Positions 56,086-64,000 of a stretch of DNA of 64,000 nt are shown here, piece after piece. The notes under the pieces were generated by a model, which saw only the letters and a list, made by a program, of their open reading frames with translations, was not told where the DNA came from and made no database searches. The position numbers were made by a program, and so were the translations under genes. Positions within the stretch are counted from its first letter, which is position 1, and each line of letters opens with the position of its first letter. The stretch is from Anabaena sp. UHCC 0187 (GTDB lineage: Bacteria > Cyanobacteriota > Cyanobacteriia > Cyanobacteriales > Nostocaceae): positions 507,068-571,067 of the forward strand of contig NZ_VILB01000011.1 of the NCBI RefSeq assembly GCF_009712035.1, in the 5' to 3' direction.

Positions 56086-57918
56086 TTAGTTTGTTGGCGT
56101 TGCTGTGGGAGTTGGTTTATTTTCCTGGGGTAATGCCTGTTTAACAACATTATCAGCAGCTTGTTTAAACATTGGTTCTAATTTATCACGCCAGTATTTA
56201 ATATTAGGAAGCTTTTCAGGATGATCTCGATAAGCTAAAACCTGATCCCATTGACCATTATCAATAGCTTTATTAATATCATTAGCTAAAGCTTCAGCCT
56301 TTGCCCAATCACTTTGCCATTGATTAACAGTATCAACGGTTTCTTTAATACTAGAAACAGCATTTCCTGAAGTTGATTTTAGTAGAGAAATTGCCCCTTG
56401 CAAATCTCCTGATTCAAACTTTTGTCTAGCTTTTGCCACCGTTGTGGATTTATCTTCAGTCGGTGGTGTAGATACTTGAGGCTGGGGAGTTTCTACATTA
56501 GGTTTAACTGAAACTGAAGGAACAGGACGGGATGCAATTAAAGGACTATCATCTACAATTTGAATTGCCAAACCCTTATCCCGAACACAAGAAATCCATG
56601 TATCATTATTAGAAATAATATCAGAATGCGCCCAAGCCAAACGTCCAGATGAAAGTTTTACTTCTACCCAACCTCGCTTTGTTCGCTTACCCGTTACCTC
56701 AAATTCATTCGCAGCACCCAAAGTTTTCACGATATTATCAGAATTAATGGCACTGGGTTCAGAACGAATATTAGAATCAGCCTTAACTACAGCCAAACAT
56801 TTATTTGTGGATTTGCTACTTTCTCCTGTCCAATTAACAGTTAAATTCTTGAAATTGGGAAATATATTTGTAAATAAAGCCGCCACACCACCTGCCAATA
56901 ATATGCCAATTAATAAAGGTAAAGGATCAGGTTTATTAGATTCTTGGGGAATATATTGTTGAGGTGCAGGTTGAGAACGAAGATGATTAGCGGGAGAAAC
57001 CGCCATTGTTTGCTGTGTAAATCTGGAAGCTAGGGTTTGAGGAGATTGATAAATAATTTGTGGAGACGTGGGAGGTTGGGAAAATTCCGGGGTGATATTC
57101 ACCAACTCTCGACAAGCTTGCAGGGCTTCCGTTGCTGTTTGATAGCGTTCTTTGAAATGGTAACGCACCATCTTAGTTAAAATTGCTACTAATTCAGGAT
57201 TAACAGGAATCAAGTGCTGCCAGTTAATTTCCCCTGTATCTGGGTCTTCTTGCAATTGACTAGCTGGGACTCCCGTTAATGCTTGAATAGCGATAATCCC
57301 TAAAGCATAAATATCACTATTAGGACGGGGTTTCCCTTGACCCTGTTCTGTAGGCATATAGCCAGGCGTACCAATAGCTACCGTAGCTGTTTGTTGTCCA
57401 CCGACCATTATCAAGGGGGATCGTAATTGTTTAACTGCACCAAAGTCTACTAAAACTAATTTATAATCAGCCGCACGGCGAATAATATTATCGGGCTTAA
57501 CATCGCGGTGAATCACACCTTCTTGGTGAACAAACTCTAGAATACTTAAAATTTCCAACAGCATTTGCATAACTTGGGATTCACTCCAAGGCTGTCCGGG
57601 GATAAGTTCTTCATTGAGAGTATGTCCATCAATAAATTCTTGGACTAGAAAAAATTCTTTATTTTCGTCAAAATAAGCTAAAAGTCTGGGTATTTGGTCA
57701 TGGTTACTCAATTTTTCTAAAGTTTCCGCTTCACTATTAAACAGCCGTTTAGCAGTGGTAAAGATGTTAGAGTCAGAATTAGCTGGTTTTAGGTGCTTAA
57801 CCACGCAGATGGGATTACCTGGCCGCCTGGTATCTTGGGCAATATAGGTTTGACCAAATCCCCCTGTCGCCAAGATGCGAATGACTTGGTAGCGATGATC
57901 TAGTAATTTTCCTATCAT
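56086..57918 (-). CDS. Ser/Thr protein kinase with transmembrane helix and SH3 domain
   Basis: 610 residues from the ATG at 57918, which follows GGGAGGGA; a TTG at 57933 is the longer option. The kinase domain (about 1-270) is complete: GGFGQTY glycine loop, CVVKHL Lys, HRDVKPDN catalytic loop, DFGAV. One membrane helix (LPLLIGILLAGGVAALF, about 345-365) leads to an SH3b-type extracytoplasmic domain (about 380-455; NIRSEPSAINSDNIVKTLG) and a Pro/Ser-rich helical tail. Probably a membrane sensor kinase of the PknB type. Convergent with the YgjP-like remnant. Confidence 0.92.
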   Translation of the reverse strand: MIGKLLDHRYQVIRILATGGFGQTYIAQDTRRPGNPICVVKHLKPANSDSNIFTTAKRLFNSEAETLEKLSNHDQIPRLLAYFDENKEFFLVQEFIDGHTLNEELIPGQPWSESQVMQMLLEILSILEFVHQEGVIHRDVKPDNIIRRAADYKLVLVDFGAVKQLRSPLIMVGGQQTATVAIGTPGYMPTEQGQGKPRPNSDIYALGIIAIQALTGVPASQLQEDPDTGEINWQHLIPVNPELVAILTKMVRYHFKERYQTATEALQACRELVNITPEFSQPPTSPQIIYQSPQTLASRFTQQTMAVSPANHLRSQPAPQQYIPQESNKPDPLPLLIGILLAGGVAALFTNIFPNFKNLTVNWTGESSKSTNKCLAVVKADSNIRSEPSAINSDNIVKTLGAANEFEVTGKRTKRGWVEVKLSSGRLAWAHSDIISNNDTWISCVRDKGLAIQIVDDSPLIASRPVPSVSVKPNVETPQPQVSTPPTEDKSTTVAKARQKFESGDLQGAISLLKSTSGNAVSSIKETVDTVNQWQSDWAKAEALANDINKAIDNGQWDQVLAYRDHPEKLPNIKYWRDKLEPMFKQAADNVVKQALPQENKPTPTATPTN

Positions 57919-58083
57919 AATTTCCCTCCCCAACTTTACAGCTTAATTTTCCCGCTAGTAGTAAATATCTCCAAATTTCCCTTTCTGAAATCAGGTATCT
58001 TGAGAAAAGATTTAAATAAAAAGTATAGTTCTCTCATCAAATCAAATCGTTAATTTTGCTATCAGTATCCCTATTTACTAGCT

Positions 58084-58572
58084 ATGCCACCTAAGATAAC
58101 TAATTCTACCTCATGGGAACAAGCTGAAATCTTGATGCAACCTGCTTTTATTCGCGTGGTTGATAATATTCGCAAGCAGTTGGATATATCCAATTGGCAA
58201 GGGACTTACCAAGATGTGCTGACTTGGCCTGCTAATACTAATGATGATACAAAAGCTTTAGTCACTCACTTAGTGCAAGAAATAGAAACTGCAACACCAA
58301 TACAAGCAGAGGAAATAAAAAAAACTCTGGCTAGTTTGCCCATGCCCCATCCAGGATATCACCTGCTTTTACAACGTCAACAGCAACAAGCAAATATAGA
58401 TTTGTGGGATTTGTGTTATCAAGTATGTTTTCTGAATTATAGTCCAGAGAATCCAGCAGTTAATATTGATACTAGCTTAATTGATGAATATGGTGATGTA
58501 GATTGGCAACAATTAGAAAATAAAACTCAGAACTTGGTAAAACAGGTGTTTGCTAATTTACCCGCAGATTGA
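58084..58572 (+). CDS. Conserved unknown protein
   Basis: 162 soluble residues rich in Gln and acidic residues, without signal peptide. WEQAEILMQPAFIRVVDNIRKQL at the N-terminus and PMPHPGYHLLLQRQQQQ in the middle are recognisable blocks found, from memory, only in cyanobacterial unknowns. It precedes the phosphoesterase by 65 bp in the same direction and may share its transcript. Confidence 0.72.
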   Translation: MPPKITNSTSWEQAEILMQPAFIRVVDNIRKQLDISNWQGTYQDVLTWPANTNDDTKALVTHLVQEIETATPIQAEEIKKTLASLPMPHPGYHLLLQRQQQQANIDLWDLCYQVCFLNYSPENPAVNIDTSLIDEYGDVDWQQLENKTQNLVKQVFANLPAD

Positions 58573-58637
58573 GTCTTATTGCCTACTACTAGGATTTTCT
58601 AGTTACAATCACTTTAGACATTAGCTAATTTTTTGCC

Positions 58638-60206
58638 ATGAGATTGATTTCTGAACCAGCGATTTCTGTCAAAATTCACAAGATGAAACAACGGGTACGG
58701 TGGCAGCATCCGAGTATTTTACAGCAGGGAATTGACCAAACTTCTATGGTGATAGATGATGGCAGTGAAGAAAGTTCAGAATTTTCTTTTATGGTGATGG
58801 GTGATACTGGGAGTAAATCCCATTCTGGACATCATCCCCAACGGGAAGTTGCCAAAATGATGTTAAATCATGGTGATGATTGCCGGTTTGTGTTGCACAC
58901 TGGTGATGTGATTTATATGGTGGGTTCTCGTGAATATTACCCAGCCAATTTTATTGCCCCTTATCGGGAATTTTTGGTTGGTGGTAATTACCCAGAAAAT
59001 ATTGCTTATGATCACATGATATTTAAGTTACCGATTTTACCAGTATTGGGTAATCATGATTATTATGATGTCCCTTTACTATATCGGTTGCTAACTGGCC
59101 CAACTTTATCTTTGCGGCAGATGTTTCGTTATAAAGATATTGAAATTGGTTGGCATGGCTCAAATCAAGGTGATGCTTATGCTAGAGCATTTTTAGATTA
59201 TTTAGCGGCAGTTTCTCCAGCCGAGTTAGAACAGCATTTAAATCAGCATTATAATGCAAAAACTGATCAAGGTCGGTGTTTACGTTATCAACCGGGAAAT
59301 TTTACTCGTTTACCTAATCGCTATTATACTTTTTGTTATGGTGGGATTGATTTTTTTGCCTTAGATTCTAATACTTTTAATACTCCAGATCCTTTACCCA
59401 ATAATCAAGCTGGGGACAATTTCCGTCGGGAATTAGAAACCCGTCGTCAAGAAATTGATGCAGAAGAATTACAGATATTGACGAAGTGTGACAAACTAAA
59501 TCCCGAAAACCCTGACGAAGCCGAACTAATAGCTGAACTTGGGGCAAAATTAGACCAAATTAATGAAGTCAAAATTGATATTGAAAAGCAATTAAAATCT
59601 CACACAAATACTAATATTGATTTTGAACAGTTGGCATGGTTAAAAGATAGATTGATTGCATCTTGGCAAAATTCAGCCGTTAGGGGACGAGTCCTATTTT
59701 TCCACCATCCATCTTATGTTACAGAAGGAAGTAAATGGAATCAAAGACAGACTTTAGCTGTCCGTCATCGTTTACGGGGGGTTTTTGATGAGGTAGCGAA
59801 AAGTTTAGGCAATATTACCCAGGAACGCCCATTAGTAGATATAGTATTTAGCGGACACGCTCATTGTTTAGAACATTTGCGGACAGTTAACACAGGACAC
59901 GCCGATGCTCATATTAATTATATTATCTCTGGTGGTAGCGGTCGCCGTCTTCGTTCCCAACGCCAAGAAGGAGGAGAATTACTGGAAACCTTTACTAATA
60001 ATAATAATCTTTCTATTCGCAAAGTTGCAGATTCGCTGTTGTATGTAGGACGGAGTGGTCATGGTTTTGAAAAAAGACAACCTTATTCTTGTGTGCGTGT
60101 GGATGTCAAGGAGGGTTTTCCTGCTAAGTTTATCATCACACCACTAGTTACAGAATTAGTTGCAGGAAAATGGTGTGAACAGCAATTAAAACCTTTGATA
60201 ATTTAA
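58638..60206 (+). CDS. Calcineurin-like metallophosphoesterase
   Basis: 522 residues. The metal-site motifs are in order: MGDTGSKSHSGHHP (variant of GDxH), HTGDVIY, LGNHDYYD, HHPSY and SGHAH; the long insert at about 160-290 and the helical part at 290-320 are unusual. No signal peptide is obvious. The substrate is unknown: such enzymes range from phosphoprotein to nucleotide or DNA phosphatases. Confidence 0.9.
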   Translation: MRLISEPAISVKIHKMKQRVRWQHPSILQQGIDQTSMVIDDGSEESSEFSFMVMGDTGSKSHSGHHPQREVAKMMLNHGDDCRFVLHTGDVIYMVGSREYYPANFIAPYREFLVGGNYPENIAYDHMIFKLPILPVLGNHDYYDVPLLYRLLTGPTLSLRQMFRYKDIEIGWHGSNQGDAYARAFLDYLAAVSPAELEQHLNQHYNAKTDQGRCLRYQPGNFTRLPNRYYTFCYGGIDFFALDSNTFNTPDPLPNNQAGDNFRRELETRRQEIDAEELQILTKCDKLNPENPDEAELIAELGAKLDQINEVKIDIEKQLKSHTNTNIDFEQLAWLKDRLIASWQNSAVRGRVLFFHHPSYVTEGSKWNQRQTLAVRHRLRGVFDEVAKSLGNITQERPLVDIVFSGHAHCLEHLRTVNTGHADAHINYIISGGSGRRLRSQRQEGGELLETFTNNNNLSIRKVADSLLYVGRSGHGFEKRQPYSCVRVDVKEGFPAKFIITPLVTELVAGKWCEQQLKPLII

Positions 60207-60256
60207 TCTTCTGAGTGGTGACGAATTAGGCAAATATTACTGCTATCGTAGTTGAA

Positions 60257-60285
60257 AACCGCAGATTAATTCAGAGTCTGCGGTT
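60257..60285 (+). terminator. Hairpin terminator after metallophosphoesterase
   Basis: AACCGCAGA (60257-60265) pairs with TCTGCGGTT (60277-60285), a 9-bp stem followed by A/T-rich DNA. Confidence 0.65.
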
Positions 60286-60330
60286 ATTAATCATAAATCG
60301 GCATTGCTGATTAAGGGTATGAATTTTAGT

Positions 60331-60353
60331 TTCACGCAAAGGCGCAAAGGTAA
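60331..60353. repeat. CGCAAAG-family repeat, copy G
   Basis: TTCACGCAAAGGCGCAAAGG, a two-unit copy between the phosphoesterase and the small hypothetical gene. Confidence 0.8.
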
Positions 60354-60432
60354 GAGTTTTAAAGGTTCAATTTGGGAATTTCATACCTCAATATGGCTAT
60401 CGCCACGCAGCCTATCAGCAACGCCCATAAAT

Positions 60433-60711
60433 CTATGCTTGGGGAATCAAATTGGTAGTTTTATTAATACCATCCCAAACGATCCAGTTGATATCATTGG
60501 CTAAATTATCGGCATTATTAGTCACTTTGAAATAGAACTTGTCCCCATTTTTAAACTGCACAGCAAAATCAGCATTTTGGGCAAAAACAACTATAAAACC
60601 TCTATCCCGCAAGCAATACATTGCCCAATTTTTTAAAGATTGTTTCTGGGGTTCGTGGGGAATTGGTGGGTTAGTAATTACGTCTTCAATGACCTTTAAT
60701 ACTTTTTCCAT
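60433..60711 (-). CDS. Small hypothetical protein
   Basis: 92 residues, no signal peptide. It has a strand-rich centre (RGFIVVFAQNADFAVQFKNGDKFYFKVT) after an N-terminal helix, suggestive of a nuclease-like or restriction-fold core, but no catalytic motif can be pointed to. It follows the VOC gene by 8 bp on the same strand, so co-expression is likely. Confidence 0.65.
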   Translation of the reverse strand: MEKVLKVIEDVITNPPIPHEPQKQSLKNWAMYCLRDRGFIVVFAQNADFAVQFKNGDKFYFKVTNNADNLANDINWIVWDGINKTTNLIPQA

Positions 60712-60719
60712 TTTGGTAT

Positions 60720-61163
60720 TTAATGAGGATCACAACGAATTTCAATCATAAACCCATCGGGGTCATAAAAGTACACTCCTCTACCAGTGGGACGGGAAAC
60801 TGGGCCATAAGCAATGACTAGATTATTTTCTTGAATTACCGTCAATGCTTGATCAAATAATTCTGGATCAATATCAAACGCTAAATGATATGCTCTAGTA
60901 AAAGACTTACTAGGATCAGGATCTGGTGGTAATAATTCTGGTTCTCCAAATAAATCAATAATTGTCCCGTCGGGAGTGATAAAATTAGCGACTTTTCCCG
61001 TATTGACCAGTTCTATTAATGTTGCAGGTACTTCTTCTCCTGTGAGTTCGTGTAATCCTAAAATATGACCGTAAAAATGGCGAGATGCTACCATATCACG
61101 GACGTTAAAAGCGATATGATGGACTTTGCGGAGGTAGCCGTTGGGAATTGTCTTGTTATTCAT
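60720..61163 (-). CDS. VOC-superfamily protein (glyoxalase/dioxygenase-like)
   Basis: 147 residues with two paired beta-alpha-beta modules: VHHIAFNVRDMVASRHFYGHILG and AYHLAFDIDPELFDQAL, and a metal-ligand Glu near the end in FMIEIRCDP. Histidines at about 15-16 and 93 and the C-terminal Glu make a plausible metal site. Substrate unknown. It is divergent from the phosphoketolase gene. Confidence 0.88.
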   Translation of the reverse strand: MNNKTIPNGYLRKVHHIAFNVRDMVASRHFYGHILGLHELTGEEVPATLIELVNTGKVANFITPDGTIIDLFGEPELLPPDPDPSKSFTRAYHLAFDIDPELFDQALTVIQENNLVIAYGPVSRPTGRGVYFYDPDGFMIEIRCDPH

Positions 61164-61343
61164 CTTTGATAAGTGATAATTTTTAATATAAAGATATCAA
61201 AGATTATTAGCAAATATCAGCCAATAATATTTAGGGAAATTAACTAAGTCATTGAATACAAGAATAATCCCTCTTTTTGTAGGGAATTAAGGAGCGATGT
61301 TACAATAAACCTGATTCGTGCAAATACCTTTTTGGAGTTGAAA

Positions 61344-63725
61344 ATGACCTTAGCAACCACAACCCCAGCAAAACCTTTAACAGACACAGAATTACAAAAA
61401 ATTAACGCCTATTGGCGTGCAGCCAATTATCTCTCAGTCGGACAAATATACCTTCTCGACAATCCTCTACTGAGAGAACCCCTTAAACAAGAACACGTCA
61501 AACCTCGACTATTAGGACATTGGGGAACTACTCCAGGGCTAAACTTAATTTATGCCCACTTCAACCGAGTTATAAAAAAATACGATCTCAACGCAATTTA
61601 CATAGCTGGGCCCGGACATGGTGGACCGGGAATTGTTGCCAATACCTACTTAGAAGGAACATATAGCGAATATTACCCCAACATCTCCCAAGATGCAGAG
61701 GGAATGCAAAAACTATTTAAGCAATTCTCCTTCCCTGGTGGTATTCCTAGCCACGTCGCCCCAGAAACCCCCGGTTCTATCCATGAAGGGGGAGAATTAG
61801 GCTATGCTTTAGTTCATGCTTACGGGGCAGTATTTGATAACCCTGATTTGATAGTTGCGGCGGTTGTCGGTGACGGAGAAGCGGAAACTGGACCCCTAGC
61901 AACTAGCTGGCATTCTAACAAATTTATTAACCCGGTTACTGATGGTGCGGTTTTACCAATTCTGCATTTGAATGGATACAAAATTGCTAACCCTACCGTA
62001 TTAGCACGGATACCGCATGGGGAGTTAGAAAGCCTATTTATCGGCTATGGCTATAAACCTTACTTTGTTGAAGGTTCAGATCCTGCCGAAGTTCACCAAA
62101 AGATGGCAGCAGTATTAGATACAATCATTCCCGAAATTCAAAGTATCCAAAGAGAAGCGCGGGTACATGATTGCAAAGAAAGACCGCAATGGCCGATGAT
62201 TGTTTTACGCACTCCTAAAGGTTGGACTGGACCCAAGGAAGTGGACGGGAAGAAAACAGAGGATTATTGGCGATCACACCAAGTTCCTTTTGCTAATGTT
62301 GTTGGTAATCCCGAACATCTGCAACTGCTGGAAGATTGGCTAAAAAGTTACAAACCCGAAGAACTGTTTAATGAAAACGGTCAACTGATTCCCGAACTCG
62401 CAGAATTAGCCCCCAAAGGTCAGCGTCGCATGGGAGACAACCCCCACGCTAACGGTGGAATTTTGCTGCGGGATTTGAAAATGCCTGATTTCTGCAACTA
62501 TGCTGTAGAAGTAGCGAAACCAGGAACAGTTAACGCTGAAGCTACCAAAGTTACGGGTAAGTTTCTGCGTGACATTATGAAACTCAACGACGAAAGCCGC
62601 AACTTCCGGGTTTTTGGGCCTGACGAAACCGCCTCAAATCGTTTAGATCCTTTATTTGAAGTGACAAACCGCGCTTGGGATGCGGAAACTCTCCCGGAAG
62701 ATGACCATTTATCACCGGACGGTCGAGTTATGGAAATCCTCAGCGAAACCACTTGTCAAGGATGGTTAGAAGGATATTTGTTAACAGGTCGTCATGGTTT
62801 CTTTTCCTGTTATGAAGCTTTTATTCACATCATTGATTCGATGTTCAACCAACACGCCAAATGGTTGAAAACAACTCGTCATATTACTTGGAGAAGACCA
62901 ATTGCCTCTTTAAATTATCTTCTCACTTCCCACGTTTGGCGACAAGATCATAATGGTTTCTCTCACCAAGATCCTGGTTTTATTGACCACGTAATTAACA
63001 AAAAAGCCGAAATCATTCGTGTTTATCTGCCACCTGATGCTAACACTTTGCTATCAGTAACCGACCATTGTTTAAGAAGTCGGAATTATGTCAATGTGAT
63101 TGTTGCCGGTAAACAACCTGCATTGCAATATTTAGACATGGATTCGGCAATTAAACATTGTACCAAAGGTTTAGGAATTTGGGAATGGGCAAGTAGTGAT
63201 CAAGACAGTGAAACCGATGTAGTTATGGCTTGTGCTGGAGATGTTCCTACTTTGGAAACTTTAGCGGCTGTGGATATTTTACGGCAACATTTCCCAGATT
63301 TAAAAGTGCGGGTTGTGAATGTTGTGGATTTGATGACTTTACAGCCGAAGAGTGAACATCCTCACGGTTTAAATAGCAAAGATTTTGATACTATTTTCAC
63401 AACTGATAAACCTGTGATCTTTGCTTTTCATGGTTATCCTTGGTTAATTCATCGTCTCACCTATCGGCATACAAATCATCAGAATATTCATGTGCGTGGT
63501 TATAAAGAAGAAGGAACAACAACCACACCTTTTGATATGGTGGTAATGAATGATTTAGATAGATTCCATTTAGTTATGGATGTGATTGACCGTGTCCCAA
63601 AATTAGGTTCTCAAGCAGCTTATGTGAAGCAAAAATTGCAAGATAAGTTGATTGAACATAAGCAATATATCCAGCAACACGGTGAAGATATGCCAGAAAT
63701 CCGCGATTGGACTTGGCCATATTAG
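61344..63725 (+). CDS. xfp: Xylulose-5-phosphate/fructose-6-phosphate phosphoketolase
   Basis: 793 residues from the ATG at 61344, which follows GGAG; a TTG at 61332 is the other choice. Thiamine-diphosphate enzyme that splits xylulose 5-phosphate (and fructose 6-phosphate) into acetyl phosphate and an aldose phosphate. Family motifs are clear: [40 protein letters not shown], the TPP motif [10 protein letters not shown], and late SHQDPGF. In cyanobacteria it supplies acetyl phosphate/acetyl-CoA in the dark and under carbon shift. Single gene, divergent from the VOC gene. Confidence 0.96.
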   Translation: MTLATTTPAKPLTDTELQKINAYWRAANYLSVGQIYLLDNPLLREPLKQEHVKPRLLGHWGTTPGLNLIYAHFNRVIKKYDLNAIYIAGPGHGGPGIVANTYLEGTYSEYYPNISQDAEGMQKLFKQFSFPGGIPSHVAPETPGSIHEGGELGYALVHAYGAVFDNPDLIVAAVVGDGEAETGPLATSWHSNKFINPVTDGAVLPILHLNGYKIANPTVLARIPHGELESLFIGYGYKPYFVEGSDPAEVHQKMAAVLDTIIPEIQSIQREARVHDCKERPQWPMIVLRTPKGWTGPKEVDGKKTEDYWRSHQVPFANVVGNPEHLQLLEDWLKSYKPEELFNENGQLIPELAELAPKGQRRMGDNPHANGGILLRDLKMPDFCNYAVEVAKPGTVNAEATKVTGKFLRDIMKLNDESRNFRVFGPDETASNRLDPLFEVTNRAWDAETLPEDDHLSPDGRVMEILSETTCQGWLEGYLLTGRHGFFSCYEAFIHIIDSMFNQHAKWLKTTRHITWRRPIASLNYLLTSHVWRQDHNGFSHQDPGFIDHVINKKAEIIRVYLPPDANTLLSVTDHCLRSRNYVNVIVAGKQPALQYLDMDSAIKHCTKGLGIWEWASSDQDSETDVVMACAGDVPTLETLAAVDILRQHFPDLKVRVVNVVDLMTLQPKSEHPHGLNSKDFDTIFTTDKPVIFAFHGYPWLIHRLTYRHTNHQNIHVRGYKEEGTTTTPFDMVVMNDLDRFHLVMDVIDRVPKLGSQAAYVKQKLQDKLIEHKQYIQQHGEDMPEIRDWTWPY

Positions 63726-63734
63726 GATGAGAAT

Positions 63735-63762
63735 GTAGAGACGTTTCCAGAAATGTCTCTAC
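63735..63762. terminator. GTAGAGAC-type hairpin (copy 2), between convergent genes
   Basis: GTAGAGACGTTTC (63735-63747) and GAAATGTCTCTAC (63750-63762) pair over 13 positions with one G-T. It lies between the phosphoketolase stop and the WD40 gene stop and so may serve both. Confidence 0.7.
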
Positions 63763-64000
63763 CTAATCAATGCGATCGCACAAAATCCTATCATCTTTCT
63801 CTACTCCATCGCTATTTTTGAGATAGTCCTTTACCCAATCACAAGCACTAACCAAAAGTGGATCTAGAGTCAGATTATCTAAATTCCACAAAATTACAGT
63901 ATCGTCATAACTAGCCGTAGCCAGAGTCTTACCATTGGGGCTGAAGACAACACTTGCAAGGCTGTCCAGATGTCCACTGAAGGTTTGCAGTTCCTTGCCA
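63763..64000 (-). CDS. WD40-repeat protein, C-terminal end (cut by window edge)
   Basis: The last 78 codons read ELQTFSGHLDSLASVVFSP, NGKTLATASYDDTVILWNL, a complete last WD40 blade with Asp and Trp in place, followed by the tail DWVKDYLKNSDGVEKDDRILCD and a stop. Large WD40 proteins with such tails, often linked to NACHT or kinase domains, are common in filamentous cyanobacteria; the N-terminal domain lies beyond base 64000. Confidence 0.9.
   Translation of the reverse strand, partial: GKELQTFSGHLDSLASVVFSPNGKTLATASYDDTVILWNLDNLTLDPLLVSACDWVKDYLKNSDGVEKDDRILCDRID

Overview
The window looks like chromosomal DNA from a filamentous, heterocyst-forming cyanobacterium (Nostocales, Anabaena/Nostoc/Dolichospermum-like; the exact genus cannot be set from this sequence alone). 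The signs are the many HIP1 octamers (GCGATCGC), low G+C, intergenic tandem heptamer tracts typical of Nostocales, a hydrogenase-maturation (hyp) cluster, and cyanobacterial proteins such as a divergent Hfq, a single-RRM RNA-binding protein, an SLH-type porin and cyanobacteria-specific unknowns. No phage, transposase gene, CRISPR array or rRNA was seen.

Layout. 1-4.4 kb: an NHL-repeat gene, hypF, hypC and hypD (cut by the window edge), all leftward and probably one transcript for [NiFe]-hydrogenase cofactor assembly. 4.5-7.7 kb: a stand-alone nuclease-methyltransferase (type IIG-like). 8-10.4 kb: Sua5/YrdC protein, degenerate histidine kinase, GNAT enzyme, small membrane protein. 10.6-14.1 kb: pdhB-secD-secF. 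14.3-15.4 kb: a coiled-coil protein plus a PIN-domain protein, a possible toxin-antitoxin-like pair. 16-26.9 kb: hemB, a DUF4870-like membrane protein, prfC, an M48-like protein without its catalytic residues, rbp, a GT4 glycosyltransferase and an RqcH/NFACT protein. 27.4-32 kb: an iron-uptake-type porin divergent from a zinc/manganese ABC operon (substrate protein, ATPase, permease) with a Fur/Zur-like palindrome on its promoter. 32.1-32.5 kb: tRNA-Phe(GAA) and, on the other strand, tRNA-Ile2(CAU). 32.8-37.6 kb: secreted unknown, CNNM/CBS protein, queC, Gfo/Idh oxidoreductase. 37.9-39.6 kb: an actin-like ParM plus a ParR-like partner in a housekeeping setting. 39.8-53.8 kb: CPBP protease, DUF3326, ferredoxin, photolyase, a dihydroorotase-like protein missing metal ligands, a double histidine phosphatase, dapF, hfq, two cation/proton antiporters and purD. 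54-64 kb: tmk-holB, a beheaded YgjP-like pseudogene, a Ser/Thr kinase, a metallophosphoesterase, a VOC protein, phosphoketolase and the end of a WD40 protein.

The most interesting system is the chromosomal ParM/ParR-like pair: no iteron array like a plasmid parC was seen, the actin carries a 40-residue Pro-Met-Asn repeat extension, and the partner begins with a short aromatic/lysine-rich segment. This fits a segregation cassette reused for a cytoskeletal job. Also notable are two enzyme-like proteins that appear to have lost catalysis (the M48-like and dihydroorotase-like proteins), a 162-bp MITE-like element with 40-bp inverted ends, and a dense set of intergenic repeat families.

Start codons were adjusted where an internal ATG or GTG gave a better ribosome-binding site or family length. 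All functional calls come from reading motifs by eye; no database search was run.
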